This document shows positions 1 through 4,956 of a DNA stretch of 5,224 nucleotides, piece by piece. Origin of the DNA: ATZT02 sp038124905 (GTDB lineage: Bacteria; Actinomycetota; Actinomycetes; S36-B12; UBA5976); contig JAYPCW010000068.1 in NCBI GenBank assembly GCA_038124905.1, positions 1 through 5,224 of the forward strand. The letters run 5' to 3'. Positions within the stretch are counted from its first letter, which is position 1; each line of letters opens with the position of its first letter. Below the pieces are notes generated by a model, which saw only the letters and a program-made list of their open reading frames with translations, had not been told where the DNA came from and did no database searches. Both the position numbers and the translations under genes were made by a program.

Positions 1-610
1 ATTTAGGTGCTCTTATTTGCTCACCAATCAAGAAGTCGACACTAGCGCCAAAACATAAAACCACCCTCAGTGAAGAAACTTTATATTTTTTTAAATAAGC
101 AGCTAATACTTCTTGCTTTGGGTGCCCTAGGGCTAATACTAAAATAGTAATTTGATGCTCTTCGCATAGCTGCGCGATGCGCTTGGCACTTGCTTCAGTA
201 TCTGCAAAAAATTCATCGTTTACTAAAACTAGATTTAGTTGAGGGTAAAGGTTTTTGAGCTTGGCTTTGATTTGATTTTGGTCGCTTCCTCCAATAATTC
301 CTATTCGCGTGCGGGGATCTAGAGTTTCGAATAGTTTGGGTAGCAAATCACTGCCAGTTACACGGGGCCATTTCTTAGCTTCAGCCAAACTTGCAGCAAA
401 AGCAAGCGGCCAGCCGTCTATTAGTCGCAATTGGGCACTACTTAAAAAGTCACGCAAATCTTGGTTTTTTCGGTAGGTAGTTAATTGTCCAGCATTTGGG
501 GTTAAGACAAAATTTGTGTTAGTTGAGGTTAAAAAGCTCTTTATCTTGTTAAGTGCTTCTGCTTGGGTCACTAGGTCAAGCTCTACGGCACTGATCCGTA
601 AAGACTTCAT
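1..610 (-). CDS. WecG/TagA/CpsF family glycosyltransferase (3' end beyond the window)
   Basis: Translating the minus strand from the ATG at 610-608 gives 203 residues with no stop before the window edge. Family hallmarks are visible in order: TPNAGQL at 37-43 (conserved T and N), LIDGWPL at 63-69 with the Asp65 expected as catalytic base, RVTGSDLLP at 83-91, a nucleotide-sugar binding IGIIGG at 103-108, LALGHPKQE at 159-167, and CFGASVDFLIGEQIRAP at 186-202. Members transfer a sugar such as ManNAc, ManNAcA or glucose from a UDP donor to a lipid-linked first sugar, as a peripheral enzyme on the inner membrane face. The missing C-terminus normally carries membrane-contacting basic residues and a LEW..R-type motif, and lies off the left edge. 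The start overlaps the stop of the upstream GT4 gene (ATGA, 607-610). No good Shine-Dalgarno is visible, so translational coupling is likely. The family is sure; the exact donor and acceptor cannot be told. Confidence 0.93.
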   Translation of the reverse strand, partial: MKSLRISAVELDLVTQAEALNKIKSFLTSTNTNFVLTPNAGQLTTYRKNQDLRDFLSSAQLRLIDGWPLAFAASLAEAKKWPRVTGSDLLPKLFETLDPRTRIGIIGGSDQNQIKAKLKNLYPQLNLVLVNDEFFADTEASAKRIAQLCEEHQITILVLALGHPKQEVLAAYLKKYKVSSLRVVLCFGASVDFLIGEQIRAPK

Positions 611-1584
611 TTTAGAGACTCATAAAGTTGTTGATGTTGCTTTGTTGCTAAATCCCAATTTAATAACTGACTTTGAGCGACAGATGTTTCTGAAAGTTTT
701 TGAGGCTCCTTAGCCCAAATTTTTAATACTTCTGCAAATTCGTCAGTAACACTGCAGTTAACAAAAACATCTTCCTTTAATTGCAATTCTTTTAAAGCTT
801 CAATGGAATTTGCAATTACTGGGGTTCCTAGGGCATGTGCTTCTAACATGGGCAAACCAAACCCTTCGTAGACAGAAGGCATAACTAATGCCACCGCACC
901 CTGGACAAGTGCAGCTAATTCTTTATCTAAAGTCGCTCTAATTCTTTTAAATTCTTTAGGTAAGGTTCCCCAAGCATCTCTACCTACATGTATGAAGTCA
1001 TGAGTCTTAGTTAAGCCACTCTTAGCAATTGCTTTGGCGTAGGCATCTAGATTCTTTCTCGGTTCGATGGTGCCAATCGATAAAAAATACGGTTTAGCAT
1101 TCTTGAATTCTTTAATATTTTCCTTAGGTAAAGAGTTGCCATGTTGAATTACATGAATTAAATTTTCATTGACTTTAAATTCTTCTATCATTTCTCTGGC
1201 AATAGCACGACTTGGAACAATGATCGCGTCTGATTGTTTAATCGCTTTCTGGGCATGCTTTCGGTAATAGTTCTTACCCAAAAATGATGCGGTCTCTGGG
1301 AATCTCCACCAAGTTAGATCGTGAAGGGTGAAAACTTGCTTTTTTGCATGGGCCCTTTTTATTGGGGGGTAAGTAGGGAAATGAGCAACTGGAAAATCTT
1401 CACTAACTTTAAACGCCGCGAAATCACTTTTAAGTAATTTGATTTTGTTTTCTACCCTTGGCTTCCAAGCGTCAATAGCTCCCAGAGCTAAAAGTCTTCT
1501 GCCGATTTCAAGGGAATATCGCTCCCAACCTGTGATGTAAGGCTTGCTCCATGATCGGGCGTCAAACCAAGTATTTTGGACCAT
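607..1584 (-). CDS. GT4 family glycosyltransferase
   Basis: This 325-residue GT-B fold enzyme probably transfers a hexose from a nucleotide sugar to the growing lipid-linked glycan in the cytoplasm. The N-terminal acceptor domain shows a glycine-containing TGWERYSLEIGRRL at 18-31 and TLHDLTWWRFPE at 86-97. The linker strand IIVPSRAIARE is at 121-131. The C-terminal GT4 donor domain starts at SIGTIEPRKN (169-178), continues with HVGRDAWG (199-206), and holds the EX7E signature with Glu240 and Glu248 in PSVYEGFGLPMLEAHALGTPV. It is somewhat short for the family. The stretch between HVGRDAWG and KELAAL is about ten residues shorter than in common GT4 members, though the frame is intact. An in-frame stop just upstream (TAA, GCC, ATG) makes the ATG at 1584 the most likely start. 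The gene is transcribed away from the GT2 operon and is coupled by ATGA to the WecG/TagA gene. Sugar specificity is unknown. Confidence 0.93.
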   Translation of the reverse strand: MVQNTWFDARSWSKPYITGWERYSLEIGRRLLALGAIDAWKPRVENKIKLLKSDFAAFKVSEDFPVAHFPTYPPIKRAHAKKQVFTLHDLTWWRFPETASFLGKNYYRKHAQKAIKQSDAIIVPSRAIAREMIEEFKVNENLIHVIQHGNSLPKENIKEFKNAKPYFLSIGTIEPRKNLDAYAKAIAKSGLTKTHDFIHVGRDAWGTLPKEFKRIRATLDKELAALVQGAVALVMPSVYEGFGLPMLEAHALGTPVIANSIEALKELQLKEDVFVNCSVTDEFAEVLKIWAKEPQKLSETSVAQSQLLNWDLATKQHQQLYESLK

Positions 1585-1591
1585 GGCTTAG

Positions 1592-1597
1592 AACTTA
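1592..1597 (-). promoter_or_regulatory. Candidate -10 element for the GT4-WecG/TagA operon, possibly leaderless
   Basis: The minus strand reads TAAGTT, matching TANNNT, then exactly seven bases (CTAAGCC), then the ATG at 1584. That spacing places the transcription start on or next to the A of the start codon. There is no Shine-Dalgarno in front of this gene, which fits a leaderless mRNA, a common mode in Actinobacteria. No convincing -35 box is seen about 17 bases further upstream. This is inferred from sequence only. Confidence 0.45.
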
Positions 1598-1601
1598 GTC
1601 T
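1596..1601 (+). promoter_or_regulatory. Candidate -10 element for the GT2-phosphotransferase operon
   Basis: TAGTCT matches TANNNT and would start transcription near 1608, leaving a leader of roughly 28 bases. Within that leader the only purine-rich stretch is AGAAAGA at 1621-1627, a poor Shine-Dalgarno. A competing site is AAGACT at 1624-1629, which lies exactly seven bases before the ATG at 1637, as in the opposite operon, but it lacks the first T of the consensus. The TAGTCT hexamer overlaps the opposite-strand TAAGTT by two bases, so polymerase could not occupy both sites at once. Confidence 0.3.
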
Positions 1602-1636
1602 GAGCACAAAAAACGGGATAAGAAAGACTTAAGCCT

Positions 1637-2458
1637 ATGGTTGAAATCTCCCAAAAATGGGCGGCTTGCATCGTTTATTTTAACGATGCGCCAGCTCTTG
1701 CTGCACTATTAGAAGATTTGAAACTGCAAGATTCTCAACCAGAAAAAATTTTTATTTGTGATAATAATTCAACTACTCCTTTTGAATCAGAATTGAATAA
1801 TAATATTCAAGTAATCAAATTAGCTGAAAACAAAGGTTTTGGAACAGCGGCGAATGAAGCAATAGGCGCGGCGATAGCAGCCGGCTTTGAAAATCTTATT
1901 TTATTTTCACAAGATGTTCGCTTACATGACTTAAAAGCGACAAGCCAATTAATTAGTGAAGTAGAAAAAAATAATTTAATTGCCTACCCAACAATGCTTA
2001 ATCGTAGAGAAAATAATGTATTTTCTAAAGGTGGAAGCATTAATTTTTTAACAGGTAAAATTTATTTAAATACTAAATTAAATTCAAGAAAAAAATTCTG
2101 GGCCGATGGCTCCTGCTTAGCATTTAATCAACATGTATTTAAAACTCTCAATGGTTTTGATCAAAATTATTTTATGTATTTTGAAGATGTGGATTTTTGT
2201 TACCGGGCTGTAAAAAATTCCTATCAGCTAAAGCATGTACCAGTTGAGGTGTCGCAAAATCCAAATGGTCCAAGCTCACTGCTAAGAAGTAGAAATAGCG
2301 TTAGCTTCGCCAAGAAGGTAAATAAATGGTTTTTACTCATAGTCATTAATAGAAATTTACTTGGATCCTTAAAGTCTTTTTTAACTTTAGATATTGCAAG
2401 TGGCAAAGACAGATATCGCGGAATTCGATTAGGCTTAAAAGCTGATGCAAGAAACTAG
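1637..2458 (+). CDS. GT2 family glycosyltransferase, rhamnosyltransferase-like
   Basis: This 273-residue GT-A fold enzyme resembles the WbbL-like group that transfers rhamnose or related sugars to lipid-linked glycans. Motifs in order: VYFND at 13-17, the nucleotide-binding CDNNST at 41-46, NKGFGTAANEAI at 65-76, the metal-binding Asp in LFSQDVRL at 89-96, WADGSCLAFNQHVF at 155-168, and GFDQNYFMYFEDVDFCYR at 173-190 with the catalytic ED pair at 183-184. In the C-terminal part, SQNPNGPSS at 206-214 replaces the V.H..G.SS string usual in this group. RSRNSVSFAKK (217-227) corresponds to its conserved RN. An in-frame TAA at 1619 and no alternative codon support the ATG at 1637. It is more AT-rich than its neighbours, notably at 2041-2100. 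Its stop lies inside the next gene, so the two are co-translated or coupled. The nearby epimerase makes dTDP-rhamnose a plausible donor, by inference only. Confidence 0.9.
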   Translation: MVEISQKWAACIVYFNDAPALAALLEDLKLQDSQPEKIFICDNNSTTPFESELNNNIQVIKLAENKGFGTAANEAIGAAIAAGFENLILFSQDVRLHDLKATSQLISEVEKNNLIAYPTMLNRRENNVFSKGGSINFLTGKIYLNTKLNSRKKFWADGSCLAFNQHVFKTLNGFDQNYFMYFEDVDFCYRAVKNSYQLKHVPVEVSQNPNGPSSLLRSRNSVSFAKKVNKWFLLIVINRNLLGSLKSFLTLDIASGKDRYRGIRLGLKADARN

Positions 2459-3854
2459 ACGGGGCACTGGACCTACCAGTGAGTGGAAGAACACCCTACA
2501 ACTTAGGTTGTGGATAGTAGATTCAATATTAATTTTTTTAGCAATTTTTATCGGAATTTTGTCTAGGTATCAAAATTTTTGGTCAGACGGCATTAGTCAA
2601 TTTGATTTATCGGTTTTGATTTATGGACTTTTAATTTTTATTGGGTGGTCTATCAGTTTACAGTTTTTTCAAAGTCGCGAGATAGCAATTTTGGGCTTTG
2701 GTGCGGATGAATATAGAAGAGTAATTACTGCAAGTTTTGCAGTGTTCGCCATGTTAGCAATAATTTCTTATCTTTTTAAATTAGAAATATCGCGTTTGTT
2801 TGTGGCGGTAACTTTTTTTCTGGGTGTAATTTTTTTGTTTATAGGACGTAGAACTTTAAGAAAAATTCTTAGTAGAGCAAGAGAGCAGGGCCGATATTTA
2901 TCAAGAGTTTTACTTATCCAAGGCAGTTATCAAGATCACGTAGAAGCGAGATTGAACACCGCTATTTATTCAGGATTAAAAATTGTTAGTCGAATTAAGG
3001 TGGACGACTTTAACAGTTTTGATTCAGGCAATGTCGCAAATTTGGCAGCTGAAGAAAATTGTGACGTAATTTTGGTTTCACAGTCAGCTGATGTTTCTGC
3101 TTTTGATTTGCGAAAGCTGGGCTGGGCTTTAGAAGATTCACAAATACGTTTAGTGGTAGCTCCAGCCGTAACAGAAATTGCTGGCCCGCGCCTGAAGGTA
3201 AGTAACGTAGAGGGTTTGCCGCTACTGCATGTTGAGCAGCCGATGTTTTCTGGACCAGCAAGATTCACGAAGCGATTAGTAGATATTTTCGGAGCAATTA
3301 TTGGTTTGGTGGTGCTTTCTCCAATCTTTTTAATTATTGGCATCATCATTAAATTTTCAGATCGTGGCCCAATTTTTTATATTCAAAATCGAGTTAGGCA
3401 AGAAAACAAAATTTTTGGTGTTTATAAATTTCGAACTATGTTAGTCGGGGCGCATAAATTAAGAGACGAAATTATGCAGCAAACAGGTAAGGATTTGCGT
3501 TTAGCTAAAGATCCAAATGATCCAAGAATCACAAAACCAGGTAAATTTTTAAGGCGGTGGTCAATTGATGAGTTGCCGCAATTAATTAATGTGATTAAGG
3601 GCGAAATGAGTTTGGTTGGGCCAAGGCCACCTTTAGCTGAAGAAGTTGAGCAATATGAATCAGCAGAAAAACGCCGGCTCTTAGTTAAGCCGGGCTTAAC
3701 TGGACTTTGGCAAGTTTCGGGTCGCTCCGAATTAGATTGGGAAGACGCTGTTCGTTTAGATCTTTATTATGTAGAAAACTGGTCTTTAACTTTAGATTTC
3801 TTAATTATGCTTAGAACGGTAGCTGCAGTATTTCGCGGTGAAGGTGCTTATTAA
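2445..3854 (+). CDS. Polyprenyl glycosylphosphotransferase (undecaprenyl-phosphate sugar-1-phosphate transferase)
   Basis: This 469-residue membrane enzyme would start glycan assembly by moving a sugar-1-phosphate from a UDP-sugar to undecaprenyl phosphate. The N-terminal half has four predicted membrane spans, at about 21-39, 57-75, 95-111 and 117-134. A soluble CoA-binding-like domain follows at about 150-265 (RVLLIQGSYQD onward). The C-terminal catalytic domain runs from 275: a hydrophobic reentrant helix at 278-302, VYKFRTM at 326-332, the catalytic Asp-Glu pair at 375-376 in SIDELPQLINVIKGEMSL, VGPRPP at 391-396, KPGLTGLWQVSGRSELDW at 415-432, and DLYYVENWSL at 439-448. The layout and the GADEYRRV segment (86-93) match actinobacterial members. 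Start choice: the ATG at 2445 overlaps the GT2 gene by 14 bases. The next in-frame candidate is a TTG at 2508 without a ribosome site. Residues 1-15 look unconserved. The sugar used (glucose, galactose, GlcNAc or other) cannot be decided. Confidence 0.96.
   Translation: MQETRRGTGPTSEWKNTLQLRLWIVDSILIFLAIFIGILSRYQNFWSDGISQFDLSVLIYGLLIFIGWSISLQFFQSREIAILGFGADEYRRVITASFAVFAMLAIISYLFKLEISRLFVAVTFFLGVIFLFIGRRTLRKILSRAREQGRYLSRVLLIQGSYQDHVEARLNTAIYSGLKIVSRIKVDDFNSFDSGNVANLAAEENCDVILVSQSADVSAFDLRKLGWALEDSQIRLVVAPAVTEIAGPRLKVSNVEGLPLLHVEQPMFSGPARFTKRLVDIFGAIIGLVVLSPIFLIIGIIIKFSDRGPIFYIQNRVRQENKIFGVYKFRTMLVGAHKLRDEIMQQTGKDLRLAKDPNDPRITKPGKFLRRWSIDELPQLINVIKGEMSLVGPRPPLAEEVEQYESAEKRRLLVKPGLTGLWQVSGRSELDWEDAVRLDLYYVENWSLTLDFLIMLRTVAAVFRGEGAY
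2465..2481 (+). other. Perfect 6-bp hairpin just after the GT2 stop, in the start of the phosphotransferase gene
   Basis: CACTGG (2465-2470) and CCAGTG (2476-2481) form a perfect stem around the five-base loop ACCTA. It begins seven bases after the GT2 stop codon and covers codons 7 to 13 of the next gene. No U-run follows, so it is not a typical terminator. It might slow ribosomes or tune expression of the downstream gene, but chance is possible. Confidence 0.35.
3683..3701. repeat. Nineteen-base palindrome inside the phosphotransferase gene
   Basis: Two perfect nine-base arms (AGTTAAGCC and GGCTTAACT) flank a single G at 3692. It encodes the conserved VKPGLT stretch, so the protein sequence restricts what these bases can be. 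It could extrude or bind a dimeric protein, but no context points to a role. Confidence 0.5.
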
Positions 3855-3871
3855 AAACTTAGGGTTTTAAT
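3850..3871. terminator. Weak AT-rich hairpin across the convergent stop codons, possible bidirectional terminator
   Basis: ATTAAAAAC (3850-3858) can pair with GTTTTAAT (3864-3871) around the loop TTAGG, with one bulged A. It sits exactly where the phosphotransferase and epimerase genes meet tail to tail. The stem has one G-C pair and seven A-T pairs, so it is weak. The U-rich side is part of the stem rather than a separate tail. It is the only terminator-like structure I see at this junction. Confidence 0.25.
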
Positions 3872-4447
3872 AAAGCTCATGCATTCTTGATAATTTGGTA
3901 ACAAGTTAGCATTTTGTGCTTCTTTAAGCGTTGGAGCAATTTTGTCTTTTTCAGAAATTTCTAAATCCGTTAAAACCCAATCAATATTTAAATCTTCATC
4001 TAGCGGGTTTATACCCTTTTCCCGCTCTGGGTTATAAGGTGCAGACACTAGATAAGCAACCAAAGTGTCATCACTTAGCGCAACAAAAGCATGGGCTAAT
4101 CCTTCTTCAATAAAAATTGCTTGAGGATTTTCACTATTTAAATCAATAAAGTCATATTCACCAAAAGTTGGTGAACCTACTCTGATATCTATTACAAAAT
4201 CTCTAATTTTACCTTTTAGGCATTGCACGTATTTTGCTTGACTAGGCGGGACCAACGCATAGTGAATTCCTCGTACCGACCCCTTTTTGCTAACAGAAGT
4301 ATTTGCTTGTGCGATTGGAAACCTTCTATTTAGATTTTTCTCTAAAGCATCTGATTTAAATGATTCGTAAAAAAAACCACGACTGTCGTCAAATCTCTTA
4401 TGACCAATAAGCCAAGACCCAGCGATTTTTAATTCTGCAATGTCCAC
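3851..4447 (-). CDS. rfbC: dTDP-4-dehydrorhamnose 3,5-epimerase (RmlC/RfbC family)
   Basis: This 198-residue cupin-fold enzyme would epimerise C3 and C5 of dTDP-4-keto-6-deoxyglucose, the third step of dTDP-L-rhamnose synthesis in the cytoplasm. Visible family features: FDDSRGFFYESF at 19-30 with the substrate-binding Arg23, VRGIHY at 58-63 with the catalytic His62, PPSQAKYVQCLKG at 67-79, DIRVGSPTFG at 87-96, EEGLAHAF at 114-121 with His119, Tyr132 and Tyr138 in the AYLVSAPY stretch where the catalytic tyrosine is expected, and EREKGINPLDEDLNIDW at 141-157. The IHY..VPPSQAKYV string is typical of actinobacterial members. The length is normal. The start is GTG at 4447, preceded by AAGG, nine bases after the tadA stop. 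The three other dTDP-rhamnose genes (rmlA, rmlB, rmlD) are not in the window. A related 3- or 5-epimerase making another deoxysugar remains possible. Confidence 0.88.
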   Translation of the reverse strand: MDIAELKIAGSWLIGHKRFDDSRGFFYESFKSDALEKNLNRRFPIAQANTSVSKKGSVRGIHYALVPPSQAKYVQCLKGKIRDFVIDIRVGSPTFGEYDFIDLNSENPQAIFIEEGLAHAFVALSDDTLVAYLVSAPYNPEREKGINPLDEDLNIDWVLTDLEISEKDKIAPTLKEAQNANLLPNYQECMSFIKTLSF

Positions 4448-4454
4448 AACCCAA

Positions 4455-4458
4455 CCTT
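4455..4458 (-). promoter_or_regulatory. Ribosome binding site supporting the GTG start of the epimerase gene
   Basis: The minus strand reads AAGG, then seven bases (TTGGGTT), then GTG. This is the best Shine-Dalgarno-like site in the window, and it favours the GTG at 4447. It overlaps the tadA stop codon, so ribosomes finishing tadA could re-initiate here. The same bases also include TAAGGT, a -10-like hexamer six bases from the GTG, so a separate start of transcription is not excluded. Confidence 0.5.
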
Positions 4459-4915
4459 ATCGGTGATTTTTCGAAAACCAGTCAGCCACTAACGCAGATG
4501 TGCTATCGGATAGAACTCCGCCGATAACTTCTACAGGTGGGTTTGCTTGACGCAAAAATTCTGCGGTTGAGCGTATTGCTCCTGTTTTTGGTTCATAAGC
4601 ACCAAAAACTAAACGCGAAATTCTAGTTTGTAAAATTGCGCCAGCGCACATCGCACATGGTTCAAGTATCACAACTAGCGTGCAATTGTCTAATCGCCAA
4701 TTTTTTTTGGTAGCTCCAGCTCTAGTCAAAGCTAATACTTCTGCGTGACCCACTGGGTTATTATCTAGAAATCTTGAATTTGAACATCTAGATAATTCTT
4801 TTCCATTTTCATCTAGCACGATTGCCGAGATCGGGACTTCTTCTTTAGGGCAATTTTTTGCAGTCCAGTCGATTAAATCTTGCATAAGTTCCAGATAAAT
4901 CTTGGGTGGCTGCAT
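4457..4915 (-). CDS. tadA: tRNA-specific adenosine deaminase TadA
   Basis: This 152-residue zinc deaminase would convert adenosine to inosine at the wobble position (A34) of tRNA-Arg(ACG), so that the tRNA can read CGU, CGC and CGA. Seen in the sequence: EVPISAIVLDENG at 26-38, GHAEV at 56-60 with zinc ligand His57 and proton-shuttle Glu59, LEPCAMCAGA at 84-93 with zinc ligands Cys87 and Cys90, RISRLVFGAYEPKTGAIRS at 98-116, and VEVIGGVLSD at 128-137. Length is normal for TadA, and HAE plus PCxxC spacing is standard. Glu108 sits where the E. coli enzyme has Asp108, in the GA.(D/E).KTGA string. The ATG at 4915 is the natural start; no strong Shine-Dalgarno precedes it. It faces away from the membrane-protein gene across 41 bases and precedes the epimerase gene by nine bases. 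A guanine deaminase or other family relative is less likely given the RISRLVFGA and KTGA strings. Confidence 0.93.
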   Translation of the reverse strand: MQPPKIYLELMQDLIDWTAKNCPKEEVPISAIVLDENGKELSRCSNSRFLDNNPVGHAEVLALTRAGATKKNWRLDNCTLVVILEPCAMCAGAILQTRISRLVFGAYEPKTGAIRSTAEFLRQANPPVEVIGGVLSDSTSALVADWFSKNHR

Positions 4916-4923
4916 GGTTAGTT

Positions 4924-4929
4924 AATCTA
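4924..4929 (-). promoter_or_regulatory. Candidate -10 element for tadA
   Basis: The minus strand reads TAGATT (TANNNT), eight bases before the ATG at 4915. Transcription would begin within a base or two of the start codon, giving a leaderless or nearly leaderless mRNA. No -35 box is evident. Confidence 0.35.
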
Positions 4930-4943
4930 TCAAGGTCAATTAG

Positions 4944-4949
4944 TAACCT
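4944..4949 (+). promoter_or_regulatory. Candidate -10 element for the membrane-protein gene, possibly leaderless
   Basis: TAACCT fits TANNNT and is followed by exactly seven bases (AGGCACT) and the ATG at 4957, the same spacing as for the GT4 gene. The AGG inside this spacer is only four bases from the ATG, which is close for a Shine-Dalgarno. Confidence 0.4.
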
Positions 4950-4956
4950 AGGCACT

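Larger units (their letters stand above)
1582..1640. repeat. Inverted repeat joining the two divergent start codons
   Basis: GGCTTA at 1585-1590 and TAAGCC at 1630-1635 are perfect inverted copies, each next to a start codon. Allowing a one-base insertion, the match extends through the codons: CCATGGCTTA on the left against TAAGCCTATGG on the right. A further AGTCT (1597-1601) and AGACT (1625-1629) pair lies inside the arms. The result is that both operons begin with nearly the same string when read on their own strand: TAAGCC, then ATGGT (with one extra T for GT2). It could be an operator, a shared start context, or chance. Confidence 0.5.
4916..4956. promoter_or_regulatory. Short divergent promoter region between tadA and the membrane-protein gene
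   Basis: These 41 bases must hold control signals for both directions. An imperfect inverted repeat is present: GGTTAGTTAAT (4916-4926) against ATTAGTAACC (4939-4948), matching except for GT versus one base in the middle of the arm, with a twelve-base centre. Both candidate -10 hexamers overlap its arms. No recognisable -35 boxes are seen on either strand. Confidence 0.4.

Noticed and set aside
122..140. GCCCTAGGGC palindrome in the WecG/TagA gene
   Set aside because: It is only ten bases and falls on codons for the conserved ALGHP stretch. A palindrome of that size is expected by chance.
516..713. Plus-strand open frame of 65 codons
   Set aside because: It lies opposite the junction of the two minus-strand glycosyltransferase genes, whose motifs are clear. 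Its translation has no recognisable features.
1964..1970. Runs of seven A in the GT2 gene (here and near 2089) as programmed frameshift or slippage sites
   Set aside because: The GT2 reading frame is complete with all motifs in order, and a shift at either site leads to no meaningful alternative product. Such runs are expected in AT-rich DNA.
2966..3349. Minus-strand open frames of 127 and 83 codons opposite the phosphotransferase gene
   Set aside because: They are antisense to a confidently identified gene, overlap each other in different frames, and have Ser/Thr/Lys-rich compositions typical of antisense reading.
3931..4113. Plus-strand open frame of 60 codons inside the epimerase gene
   Set aside because: It is antisense to a gene with complete RmlC motifs, and has no start signal or family pattern.
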